Shown one piece after another: positions 1-5,310 of a stretch of 5,310 nucleotides of DNA; the first letter of the stretch is position 1; every line of letters begins with the position of its first letter. Source of the DNA: Sulfurovum sp. (lineage in GTDB: Bacteria; Campylobacterota; Campylobacteria; Campylobacterales; Sulfurovaceae); NCBI GenBank assembly GCA_024763575.1, contig JANTFF010000070.1:1-5310 (forward strand), read 5' to 3'. The notes beneath the pieces are model-generated. The model saw nothing but the letters and a program-made list of their open reading frames with translations. It searched no databases and had not been told where the DNA came from. The translations under genes were made by a program, and so were the position numbers.

Positions 1-40
1 GAATATTATAACTAAAAAAAACTTAATTAAACATTAAACT

Positions 41-89
41 CTTCAATTCATCCCCGTCTTAGAGAACGGGGTTTTCTTGAAGTTTTTTT
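41..89 (+). terminator. Rho-independent terminator of an upstream gene
   Basis: An inner perfect 6-bp stem, CCCCGT (52-57) with ACGGGG (66-71), closes an 8-nt loop. An outer perfect 6-bp stem, CTTCAA (41-46) with TTGAAG (77-82), encloses it across a mismatched 5-nt internal loop. A run of seven T (83-89) follows at once. This is the classic intrinsic terminator layout for transcription on the plus strand, so it probably ends a gene lying left of the window. It is the only G+C-rich patch in the first 185 bases. An A-run at 14-21 could give weak minus-strand activity, but it lies about 20 nt from the stem. Confidence 0.8.
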
Positions 90-138
90 GATAAATAGTA
101 GGTTTTTGGCGATTACTGAAGACTTAATTATATTAGGT

Positions 139-144
139 TATAAT
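139..144 (+). promoter_or_regulatory. Putative -10 box for rlmN
   Basis: A perfect TATAAT stands 41 bases before the rlmN start, downstream of a T-rich stretch (about 83-110). There is no convincing -35 hexamer at the usual spacing. Epsilonproteobacterial sigma70 promoters commonly lack a conserved -35 and use a T-rich upstream region, so this fits the lineage. Transcription would start near 151 and leave a leader of about 35 nt. Only the hexamer is seen; the promoter activity is inferred. Confidence 0.55.
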
Positions 145-185
145 ACCCAACAAATAATTTTATAAGAAAGTCGGATTTTATTATA

Positions 186-1253
186 ATGGATAACAGTGTT
201 CAAGACTATACAAGAGAAGAATTAGCTCAAAAAATCAAACCATCATTTCGAGCCAAACAGATATACTCATGGTTATATCACAAATATGTGACCTCATTTG
301 ATGATATGAAAAACCTACCTCAATCACTCAAAGATGAACTCAAACAAAACTATAGAATAGATTTACTCAAAATAGTAAAAGTAGAAGATAGTTTAGATGG
401 AAGTAGAAAATATCTATTTGAACTAGATGATGGTAATACCGTTGAAGCTGTACTACTACTAATGAAAAAAGAGCAATACCATGAAGATGGAACAATAAAA
501 CATCAAGCTAAATATACAGTCTGCATCTCATGCCAAGTAGGGTGCAAAGTAGGGTGTGCATTTTGTCTAACTGCCAAAAGTGGATTTATGAGAAATCTAA
601 CAACAGGTGAGATAGTAGAACAGATACGACTTATCAAAAAAGATAATAGTATAGATGCTAATAGACGGCTAAATATTGTATATATGGGTATGGGTGAGCC
701 ACTTGATAATTTGGAAGCAGTCTCACACTCATCAAGAGTTTTTGCAGACCCTGATGGTATGGCAATAGCTCCTCATAGACAAACTATCTCAACTTCAGGG
801 CTTAGTAGCAAGATAGTAAAACTAGGCAAAATGGATTTAGGAGTCAATCTAGCTATATCACTACATGCAGTTGATGATGAGCTAAGAGAAAAACTTATGC
901 CTATCAATAAAGCATATAATATTCAATCTATTATAGATGCAGTAAAACAGTTTCCACTAAATCAAAGAAAAAGAGTAATGTTTGAGTATTTGGTTATAAA
1001 AGATGTAAATGATGACCTAAAATCAGCCAAGAGACTATTGTCACTACTAGATGGTATCAAAGCCAAAGTAAATTTAATCTATTTCAATCCTTATGGTGGT
1101 ACAGAGTTTAAAAGACCTAATCCCAAAGATATGATAGCATTTCAGGAATATTTAACAAAACGGGGTCTATTATGTACAATTAGAGAGTCCAAAGGGCTTG
1201 ATATATCTGCTGCTTGTGGGCAACTTAGAGATAATGAAAAGGATAATAAATAG
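186..1253 (+). CDS. rlmN: Dual-specificity 23S rRNA/tRNA adenine-C2 methyltransferase RlmN
   Basis: Radical-SAM enzyme that methylates carbon 2 of adenosine in 23S rRNA (A2503 in E. coli numbering) and A37 of some tRNAs, in the cytoplasm. At 355 residues it has the normal family length. The [4Fe-4S] ligands are C120, C124 and C127 in CKVGCAFC, a CxxxCxxC motif. C113, seven residues earlier, matches E. coli C118, and C344 in the C-terminal AACGQL matches C355, the cysteine that carries the transient methyl group. A GEP motif is present in [10 protein letters not shown], as expected for SAM binding. The N-terminal part (about 1-100) is the accessory RNA-binding region ([11 protein letters not shown]). 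The start has only a weak Shine-Dalgarno-like CGGA about 10 nt upstream. The gene probably shares a transcript with the small membrane ORF that follows. All key residues are present, so the enzyme should be active. Confidence 0.96.
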   Translation: MDNSVQDYTREELAQKIKPSFRAKQIYSWLYHKYVTSFDDMKNLPQSLKDELKQNYRIDLLKIVKVEDSLDGSRKYLFELDDGNTVEAVLLLMKKEQYHEDGTIKHQAKYTVCISCQVGCKVGCAFCLTAKSGFMRNLTTGEIVEQIRLIKKDNSIDANRRLNIVYMGMGEPLDNLEAVSHSSRVFADPDGMAIAPHRQTISTSGLSSKIVKLGKMDLGVNLAISLHAVDDELREKLMPINKAYNIQSIIDAVKQFPLNQRKRVMFEYLVIKDVNDDLKSAKRLLSLLDGIKAKVNLIYFNPYGGTEFKRPNPKDMIAFQEYLTKRGLLCTIRESKGLDISAACGQLRDNEKDNK

Positions 1254-1343
1254 ATGGCAATATTGGATTGGGTAATGGTTGGATTTATATTTGTAGTGGT
1301 TGTTGTTAGTATTATAGGAGTATATAAAGCTTTAAAAGATTAA
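1254..1343 (+). CDS. Small single-pass membrane protein, 29 aa, unknown function
   Basis: ATG follows the rlmN stop codon with no gap (TAG-ATG), and an AAAAGGA Shine-Dalgarno sequence (1237-1243) lies 10 nt upstream inside the end of rlmN. The product starts MAILDWVMVGFIF, has a strongly hydrophobic stretch at about residues 7-24 rich in V, I and F, and ends in a short charged tail (YKALKD). It looks like a single transmembrane helix with a positive and negative C-terminal tail. The spacing suggests translational coupling to rlmN. Its stop codon overlaps the end of the convergent pseudouridine synthase gene by 4 nt. I do not recognise a family, and the function is unknown. A chance ORF cannot be excluded at this length, but the ribosome binding site, the exact abutment and the coherent membrane segment all favour a real gene. 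Confidence 0.6.
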   Translation: MAILDWVMVGFIFVVVVVSIIGVYKALKD

Positions 1344-1365
1344 GTATAAATCTCTTTTCTAGCTT
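1327..1365. terminator. Possible bidirectional terminator between convergent genes
   Basis: AAGCT (1327-1331) can pair with AGCTT (1361-1365). Inside that, AAAAGATT (1334-1341) pairs with AATC-TTTT (1349-1358, two-base TC bulge), around a loop of about 7 nt. The A-rich left arm and U-rich right arm would give a terminator-like structure on either strand, exactly where the two convergent genes end. No clean T tract follows outside the stem, so this is tentative. Confidence 0.3.
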
Positions 1366-2242
1366 CATAGAAATCAACTTTTGAGACAATATGATATTTA
1401 GCTCCATAACTAAACTCTAAACTATTAGCATGTAAAAGTAAACGAGTTGCTCCTGTAGCTCTATATCGTTCATCTTTTGTCAATTTACCCTCTAAATATT
1501 TATTAGCATATTTGAAACTTGTATTATAAATGGGGTCTCCTACTATAGGGTGTTTAACATGAAACAGATGAATTCGTATCTGATGAGTTCGTCCTGTTAG
1601 GGGTTTACACTCAATTAGTGTGGTGTTATATTTTTTGTCATAATATATTGGTTTGAACTCTGTTTTTGCATATTTACCACTATTTGATATTTCTACTTTA
1701 TGTTTATTGGTACTATAATCATCTCGTATTTTGATAGGCTCTTCTACAATAAATGGTGATGTTACTCTTCCTTTTACCCATGCTAGATAATATTTCTGTA
1801 TAGTTTTTATCTCAAAAGCATTTTTTAAAAATCTTTCAGCATTTTTATGTCGTGAAGCTAGTAATAGTCCTGATGTTTCCATATCTATTCTATGTACTCC
1901 ATTAGCATTATCTCCTGAATAAGTACGAATTTCATCTAGCATAGAGTACTCTGTAGCCATGGTATTGGGGTGAACTAATACACCTGATGGTTTATCATAA
2001 ACTAAAAAATCTTTGTTTATAAATATTGGTTTTAATCCTCTACTTTGGGGTTCAAAATATACAACCTCTATATCTCCATCTATAATAGCACCAGTATCAT
2101 ATATAGATTTACCATCTATTAGTATGCGACCTTTGGCAATTAATCGTTGTGCTTGACCCTGTGTGAGATTGAATTTTCTCATGGCAAATAAAAAAGCTTT
2201 GATAGGTTTTTCTATATGGAATGATTTTTTGACAAATGGCAT
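1340..2242 (-). CDS. RluA-family rRNA/tRNA pseudouridine synthase
   Basis: Converts a specific uridine in structured RNA, most likely rRNA, to pseudouridine in the cytoplasm. Numbered from the start chosen here (300 aa), an S4-like RNA-binding region spans about 14-65 (LTQGQAQRLIAKGRILIDG). The catalytic domain follows, with LVYDKPSGVLVHP (80-92), the motif HRIDMETSG whose D120 is the catalytic aspartate, KYYLAWVKG, GRTHQIRIH and a C-terminal LLLHANSLEF. This is the canonical RluA/RluC/RluD order. The longest ORF would start at 2317 and add 25 residues. The start at 2242 is preferred because AGAGG lies 5 nt upstream of its ATG and the extra residues (MDWKTPYYRFF...) look unlike the family and run through the promoter region. 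The target uridine cannot be told from sequence, so no gene symbol is given. It is transcribed divergently from purB, as in Campylobacter. Confidence 0.92.
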   Translation of the reverse strand: MPFVKKSFHIEKPIKAFLFAMRKFNLTQGQAQRLIAKGRILIDGKSIYDTGAIIDGDIEVVYFEPQSRGLKPIFINKDFLVYDKPSGVLVHPNTMATEYSMLDEIRTYSGDNANGVHRIDMETSGLLLASRHKNAERFLKNAFEIKTIQKYYLAWVKGRVTSPFIVEEPIKIRDDYSTNKHKVEISNSGKYAKTEFKPIYYDKKYNTTLIECKPLTGRTHQIRIHLFHVKHPIVGDPIYNTSFKYANKYLEGKLTKDERYRATGATRLLLHANSLEFSYGAKYHIVSKVDFYEARKEIYT

Positions 2243-2246
2243 TTTT

Positions 2247-2253
2247 ACCTCTT
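2247..2253 (-). promoter_or_regulatory. Shine-Dalgarno deciding the start of the pseudouridine synthase
   Basis: Read on the minus strand the sequence is AAGAGGT followed by AAAA and the ATG at 2242-2240. This is a strong ribosome binding site at ideal spacing. No comparable site precedes the upstream in-frame ATG at 2317, so the protein should start at the internal methionine. Confidence 0.7.
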
Positions 2254-2270
2254 TATAACAGCTTATTGGG

Positions 2271-2284
2271 TAGAATTCTATCAT
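2271..2284. promoter_or_regulatory. Candidate divergent promoter elements (TAGAAT palindrome)
   Basis: TAGAATTCTA (2271-2280) is a perfect palindrome, so a TAGAAT -10-like hexamer is present on both strands. On the minus strand it is preceded by TGA, giving an extended -10 form (TGATAGAAT) about 33 nt before the pseudouridine synthase start. On the plus strand it could serve purB with a leader of about 55 nt. No clear -35 boxes are seen. A perfect TATAAT at 2322-2327 is too close to the purB start codon and its Shine-Dalgarno to be a normal promoter. Confidence 0.3.
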
Positions 2285-2328
2285 AAAAAATCTGTAGTAT
2301 GGGGTTTTCCAATCCACTAAATATAATC

Positions 2329-2333
2329 AAGGA
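2329..2333 (+). promoter_or_regulatory. purB ribosome binding site
   Basis: AAGGA lies 6 nt before the ATG at 2340. It fixes the purB start and matches the usual N-terminus of the family (MIERYSRPEM). Confidence 0.7.
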
Positions 2334-2339
2334 ATATAA

Positions 2340-3668
2340 ATGATAGAGAGATACTCTCGTCCAGAAATGGCAAACAAATGGACAATGCAAGCAAAATACC
2401 AAGCGTGGTTAGATGTAGAGTTAGCAGTAGTAAAAGCGTGGAATAGATTGGGTCTAATACCTGATGATGATGCAAATAAGATTATAGACAATGCAGGTTT
2501 CTCAGTTGAGAGAATTGATGAGATAGAGGCTATTACTAGACATGACCTAATAGCATTTACTACCTCTGTATCTGAAACTCTTGGTGATGAGAGTAGATGG
2601 TTTCACTATGGAATGACAAGTTCTGATACTGTTGATACTGCTGTAGCTCTACAGATGACAAGTTCATTGGAGATTATTATTGATGATGTCAAAATGATGA
2701 TGGAGTCTATCAAAAAAAGAGCAATAGAGCATAAGATGACTTTAATGGTTGGTAGAAGTCACGGTATTCATGGAGAGCCTATTACTTTTGGTTTGGTACT
2801 TGCTGTTTGGTATGATGAGATGGCTAGACATTTGGAAAATCTTGAACAGACTATGGAAGTTATCCGAGTAGGGCAAATATCTGGAGCTATGGGTAATTTC
2901 GCTCATGCACCATTGGAACTTGAAGAGTATGCTATGGAAGAGTTGGGACTAAAACCTGCACCTGTTTCTAATCAAGTAATTCAAAGAGATAGATATGCTA
3001 GACTAGCTACTACTTTAGCTCTACTTGCTAGTTCAGTTGAGAAATTTGCAGTTCAAGTTAGACATTGGCAGAGAACTGAAGTTTATGAGTGTGAAGAGTT
3101 TTTTGCAAAAGGTCAAAAAGGAAGTTCTGCTATGCCTCACAAGAGAAATCCAATCCTCACTGAAAATATAACAGGATTAGCTAGAATGATTAGAGCTTAT
3201 GCCAATCCAGCTATGGAAAATGTTGCACTTTGGCATGAGAGAGATATTAGCCATAGCTCAACAGAGAGATTTTGGTTACCTGATAGTTTTATTACTACTG
3301 ATTTTATGTTGCATAGAATGAATGGAGTTATCGCTAATCTTACTGTTATGCCTGAAAACATGATGAAAAACCTAAATCTTACAGGTGGTTTGGTATTTTC
3401 TCAAAGAGTATTACTAGAACTACCAATAGCAGGAGTAAGTAGAGAAGATGCTTATAAAATAGTTCAGAGAAATGCAATGAAAGTTTGGGAAGAGATACAA
3501 CAGGGCAAAGCTACTACAAATAAAAAAGGTGAGTCACTATATCTTCAATATCTATTAGCTGATGAAGAGCTAAGAGAGTCTCTAAGCGAAGAGCAAATCC
3601 GTGAATGTTTTAATTTTGATTACTATACCAAAAATATAGATAAAATATTCGCTAGAGTATTTAAATAA
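2340..3668 (+). CDS. purB: Adenylosuccinate lyase PurB
   Basis: Fumarate-releasing lyase used twice in purine synthesis: SAICAR to AICAR in the IMP pathway, and adenylosuccinate to AMP in the final branch. It is a cytoplasmic homotetramer. The 442-residue protein starts MIERYSRPEM, typical of the bacterial form close to the Bacillus type. It shows the fumarase/aspartase superfamily regions in order: TSSDTVDTA (substrate-binding conserved region 1), GRSHGIHGEPITFG with the expected catalytic H141, and the signature loop GSSAMPHKRNP (261-271), which carries the catalytic serine. There is no truncation or missing residue. It has its own ribosome binding site and is followed by a 153-bp gap and then nrdA on the same strand, so the two may be partly co-transcribed. 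Both contribute to nucleotide supply. Confidence 0.97.
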   Translation: MIERYSRPEMANKWTMQAKYQAWLDVELAVVKAWNRLGLIPDDDANKIIDNAGFSVERIDEIEAITRHDLIAFTTSVSETLGDESRWFHYGMTSSDTVDTAVALQMTSSLEIIIDDVKMMMESIKKRAIEHKMTLMVGRSHGIHGEPITFGLVLAVWYDEMARHLENLEQTMEVIRVGQISGAMGNFAHAPLELEEYAMEELGLKPAPVSNQVIQRDRYARLATTLALLASSVEKFAVQVRHWQRTEVYECEEFFAKGQKGSSAMPHKRNPILTENITGLARMIRAYANPAMENVALWHERDISHSSTERFWLPDSFITTDFMLHRMNGVIANLTVMPENMMKNLNLTGGLVFSQRVLLELPIAGVSREDAYKIVQRNAMKVWEEIQQGKATTNKKGESLYLQYLLADEELRESLSEEQIRECFNFDYYTKNIDKIFARVFK

Positions 3669-3676
3669 TAAAATTA

Positions 3677-3693
3677 GGTCGATATATTCGACC
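3677..3693. repeat. Stem-loop after purB
   Basis: GGTCGA (3677-3682) and TCGACC (3688-3693) form a perfect 6-bp inverted repeat around a TATAT loop, 9 nt after the purB stop. On the plus strand no T tract follows (ACTTCAATATC), so it is not a standard intrinsic terminator. It could be a weak terminator, an attenuating structure or a 3'-end stabilising hairpin for purB mRNA. Confidence 0.4.
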
Positions 3694-3732
3694 ACTTCAA
3701 TATCAAAAAAACTATATAAAATCATAAGAATA

Positions 3733-3793
3733 TATAATACAAAAAAACACTATATTTAACACTATTTAAAGTTATTTTTTTGTAAACTAGATT
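3733..3793 (+). promoter_or_regulatory. nrdA promoter region with ACACTAT direct repeat
   Basis: The 3669-3821 gap is almost pure A/T after the hairpin. A perfect TATAAT (3733-3738) would give a leader of about 75 nt. A second candidate, TAAACT (3783-3788) or TAGATT (3788-3793), follows a T7 run typical of epsilonproteobacterial promoters and would give a leader of about 25 nt. Between them, ACACTAT occurs twice in direct orientation, at 3747-3753 and 3759-3765, offset by 12 bp. The second copy, ACACTATTTAAAGT, resembles the NrdR-box consensus acaCwAtATaTwGtgt, but the spacing is not the usual tandem NrdR arrangement. Which promoter is used cannot be told. Confidence 0.35.
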
Positions 3794-3811
3794 AAAAACA
3801 AGAATATTTCC

Positions 3812-3817
3812 AAGGGA
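3812..3817 (+). promoter_or_regulatory. nrdA ribosome binding site
   Basis: AAGGGA lies 4 nt before the ATG at 3822. It is a strong Shine-Dalgarno and agrees with the protein start MIRVVKRDGR, where the ATP-cone domain of NrdA normally begins. Confidence 0.7.
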
Positions 3818-3821
3818 TAAA

Positions 3822-5310
3822 ATGATAAGAGTCGTAAAAAGAGATGGTAGAGTAGAGAAGCTGGATATTTCAAAAATTCAAAAATATACAAGAGATTCTG
3901 TTGAAGGATTAAAGGGAGTCAGCCAAAGTGAATTAGAGGTTGATGCCAATTTGCATTTTAGAGATATGATAAACTCAAGAGATATTCAAGAGACTTTAAT
4001 CAAAACAGCAGTTGATAAAATTGATATAGATAGACCTGATTGGACTTTTGTTGCATCTAGGCTATTTCTATATGACCTATATCATAAAGTTGGGCGTAAT
4101 GTCGGTGGAGTAAAAGGAAAACCATATTTTCATCTCAAACTATATTTTGAAAAAGGTGAGCAAGAGGGTAGAATATTACTTGGACTAAAAGATAAATATG
4201 ATTTAGATGATTTGAATAACTATATAGACCCATCTCGTGACCTACAGTTTACTTATCTAGGGATAAAAACACTATATGATAGATATTTACTCAAAGACAA
4301 AGACGCTAAGCCAATAGAGTTACCTCAACATCTATTTATGGGTGTAGCTATGTTTTTAGCTCAAAATGAACTTGATTGTCAATCATGGGCAAAAAAGTTT
4401 TATGATATTTTGAGTAAATTTGAGGTTATGGCTGCTACTCCTACACTAAGTAATGCAAGAACTCCACGACATCAGCTTAGTAGCTGTTATATCGGTTCAA
4501 CTCCTGATAATATAGAGGGTATTTTTGATGCATACAAAGAGATGGCACTACTATCCAAGTTTGGTGGTGGTATAGGTTGGGACTGGTCACAAGTTCGTGG
4601 AATGGGAAGTTATATAGATGGACATAAACATGCAGCTGGTGGGATTGTACCATTTCTCAAAATTGCTAATGATGTAGCTATTGCTGTTGACCAACTAGGT
4701 TGTGTAGCCAAAAATAGTTTTGTCAAAGTTTTAAGCAAAGTAAAAACAGATAGTTTTGAACATGATTTTAGAAGAGAGTATCAAAAAATTGAGTTTACAA
4801 ACAAAGAGCTTATTGAGGGTATAGCCTCTTATGCAAGTAGTTTTGCATTTGATTATGGTAAATTTTCTCAAAATTTTATCTCTAGTTTACTATTTGATTA
4901 TATTATGAATTTAAAAGGTCATAAGTTTTTAGAAGAGACATATGGATTGAGTCATGAGCAATATAAAAGAATAATAGGTAGATATAAAAAGATAAATAAA
5001 GGTCTTCCTGATGGATTTGAGACTATTGTTGATTATCCATATTATGCAATAAGTCAAGATGGAGTTGTGATAAATACAGTAACTTTTAGACCTCTAGCTA
5101 CATCTATTGATAGAAAAGGTTATATTCGTGTAACATTAGGAAAAGATGCTTTAACTTTACATATACTATTGGCTAAACAGTATTTAGGTTATACTGGAGA
5201 GGATACTATAGACCATATTGATGGTAATAAGTTAAATAATAGATTAGAAAATCTACAGATAATATCAAATTCAGATAATATATCAAAAGGGTGGGAGAGT
5301 ACATATAAAA
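3822..5310 (+). CDS. nrdA: Ribonucleotide reductase class I large subunit NrdA, partial, interrupted in frame by an intein-like element
   Basis: Reduces ribonucleoside diphosphates to deoxyribonucleotides together with NrdB; cytoplasmic. Residues 1-293 are NrdA: an N-terminal ATP cone (VVKRDGRVEKLDISKI), the conserved IQETLIKTAVDKIDIDRPDWTF region, TPTLSNAR, and HQLSSCYIGS with C222 equivalent to the redox-active C225 of E. coli. GGGIGWDWSQVR and AGGIVPFLKIANDVAIAVDQLG follow. After G293 (codon ending at 4700) the expected family sequence TRKGAIAVY is absent. The same frame continues with C294 into an intein-like insertion with an HNH endonuclease and stays open to the window edge (496 codons, no stop). 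The catalytic C439/E441/C462-equivalent half of NrdA must lie beyond the window. Protein splicing would be needed to restore a working enzyme, which is normally essential. The gene follows purB, as in Campylobacter. Confidence 0.9.
   Translation, partial: MIRVVKRDGRVEKLDISKIQKYTRDSVEGLKGVSQSELEVDANLHFRDMINSRDIQETLIKTAVDKIDIDRPDWTFVASRLFLYDLYHKVGRNVGGVKGKPYFHLKLYFEKGEQEGRILLGLKDKYDLDDLNNYIDPSRDLQFTYLGIKTLYDRYLLKDKDAKPIELPQHLFMGVAMFLAQNELDCQSWAKKFYDILSKFEVMAATPTLSNARTPRHQLSSCYIGSTPDNIEGIFDAYKEMALLSKFGGGIGWDWSQVRGMGSYIDGHKHAAGGIVPFLKIANDVAIAVDQLGCVAKNSFVKVLSKVKTDSFEHDFRREYQKIEFTNKELIEGIASYASSFAFDYGKFSQNFISSLLFDYIMNLKGHKFLEETYGLSHEQYKRIIGRYKKINKGLPDGFETIVDYPYYAISQDGVVINTVTFRPLATSIDRKGYIRVTLGKDALTLHILLAKQYLGYTGEDTIDHIDGNKLNNRLENLQIISNSDNISKGWESTYK
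4788..5015 (+). other. Helical linker region of the intein, possible helix-turn-helix
   Basis: NrdA residues 323-398 (intein 30-105) lie between the block-A segment and the endonuclease. The sequence looks mostly alpha-helical. FLEETYGLSHEQYKRIIGRY (369-388) has the pattern of a helix-turn-helix, with a glycine turn, a serine capping the second helix, and basic residues in it. Homing endonucleases often carry such modules for DNA recognition. I do not recognise a named domain, so the DNA-binding role is inferred. Confidence 0.35.
5016..5310 (+). other. NUMOD4 + HNH_3 homing endonuclease domain (incomplete at window edge)
   Basis: NrdA-frame residues 399-496 (intein 106-203). FETIVDYPYYAISQDGVV matches the NUMOD4 pattern (W/F-x-x-I-x-x-Y-x-x-Y-x-[IV]-S-x-x-G-x-V). 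GYIRVTLG and LHILLAKQYLG (H447) follow, then TIDHIDGNKLNNRLENLQIIS with H465 and the asparagines N472, N473 and N477. This is the standard HNH_3 core with its metal- and DNA-binding His/Asn residues. All core positions are intact, so the endonuclease is probably active or only recently lost. Such enzymes cut intein-free alleles and drive homing into the same site. The window ends a few residues after the core. Confidence 0.88.

Larger units (their letters stand above)
4701..5310 (+). mobile_element. Intein with embedded HNH homing endonuclease (5' part)
   Basis: The insertion starts at a cysteine codon exactly where NrdA homology stops. Its first ten residues, CVAKNSFVKV, fit intein block A (Cys1, hydrophobic 2, D/N at 5, S/T at 6, hydrophobic 8 and 10). 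The residue that would follow the excised intein in NrdA is threonine (TRKGA), an accepted +1 nucleophile. The frame stays open for 203 codons and includes a NUMOD4/HNH_3 endonuclease. There is no internal start codon with a ribosome binding site that would make the endonuclease a separate gene. Block B (TxxH) is not found before the endonuclease. Blocks F and G and the C-terminal HN are outside the window. A group I intron with an ORF fused to the exon is the main alternative; the 5' exon does end in T, but no good P1 pairing was seen. Confidence 0.72.

Noticed and set aside
1..185. Possible coding sequence or small RNA at the left edge
   Set aside because: No sizeable ORF with a start site was seen. 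The structure present is explained by the terminator and the rlmN promoter.
2243..2317. N-terminal 25-residue extension of the pseudouridine synthase
   Set aside because: It has no ribosome binding site and unusual composition, and it overlaps the divergent promoter region. The ATG at 2242 has a strong Shine-Dalgarno.
2322..2327. TATAAT as the purB promoter
   Set aside because: Transcription would begin at about 2334, after the AAGGA ribosome binding site and only some 6 nt before the ATG. It is probably chance in AT-rich DNA.
3669..3821. CRISPR, tRNA or riboswitch in the purB-nrdA gap
   Set aside because: The stretch is only 153 bp and almost all A/T. It has one short hairpin and no repeated spacers, cloverleaf or conserved riboswitch core.
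4700..4720. Group II intron 5' end (GUGYG) at the nrdA break
   Set aside because: The sequence at the junction is T-GTGTA, which departs from GUGYG, and the inserted reading frame is open and protein-like from its first codon. No reverse-transcriptase motifs are seen, and the endonuclease has the NUMOD4/HNH_3 form rather than a maturase arrangement.
4690..4760. Group I intron with an endonuclease ORF fused to the 5' exon
   Set aside because: The exon does end in T, as group I introns need, but the only P1-like pairing found is a weak 3-bp GGT/GCC. The block-A match and the Thr expected at the downstream junction fit an intein better. It is kept as the main alternative, since the 3' end is not visible.

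Overview
The window is AT-rich and looks like a core housekeeping locus from a member of the Campylobacterota (epsilonproteobacteria). The protein sequences and the gene order point to something in or near the Sulfurimonas, Sulfurovum and Campylobacter groups, but the genus cannot be fixed from this stretch. The order RluA-type pseudouridine synthase (minus), purB (plus), nrdA (plus) is, from memory, the same as Cj0022c-Cj0023-Cj0024 in Campylobacter jejuni, so the neighbourhood is conserved and old.

Layout: 1-185 holds a strong rho-independent terminator for a gene outside the window and a sigma70-like -10 box (TATAAT) for the next gene. 186-1253 is rlmN, a radical-SAM methyltransferase acting on 23S rRNA and tRNA. 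Directly after its stop codon lies a 29-residue single-pass membrane protein (1254-1343). It meets the end of an RluA-family rRNA pseudouridine synthase on the minus strand (1340-2242). A divergent intergenic region of about 100 bp separates that gene from purB (2340-3668), adenylosuccinate lyase. A 153-bp intergenic stretch with a stem-loop, A/T-rich promoter-like sequence and an ACACTAT direct repeat leads to nrdA, the large subunit of class I ribonucleotide reductase, which begins at 3822 and runs off the end of the window.

The standout is in nrdA. Residues 1-293 are ordinary NrdA (ATP cone, the LSSC redox cysteine, and the segment ending AVDQLG). The expected continuation, TRKGA, is missing. 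At 4701 the reading frame instead continues without a stop into at least 203 residues of foreign sequence. This begins with a cysteine in a block-A-like intein motif (CVAKNSFVKV) and later contains a clear NUMOD4/HNH_3-type homing endonuclease. The best reading is an intein with an embedded HNH homing endonuclease, inserted in a highly conserved part of ribonucleotide reductase. No block-B (TxxH) motif lies between block A and the endonuclease, so the endonuclease may sit at an unusual position, resembling the short-N split point of atypical split inteins. The intein's 3' end and the rest of nrdA lie beyond the window.

Functionally, two genes modify ribosomal or transfer RNA (rlmN, RluA-type), and two supply purines and deoxynucleotides (purB, nrdA). 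The homing element in nrdA is the only accessory component seen.
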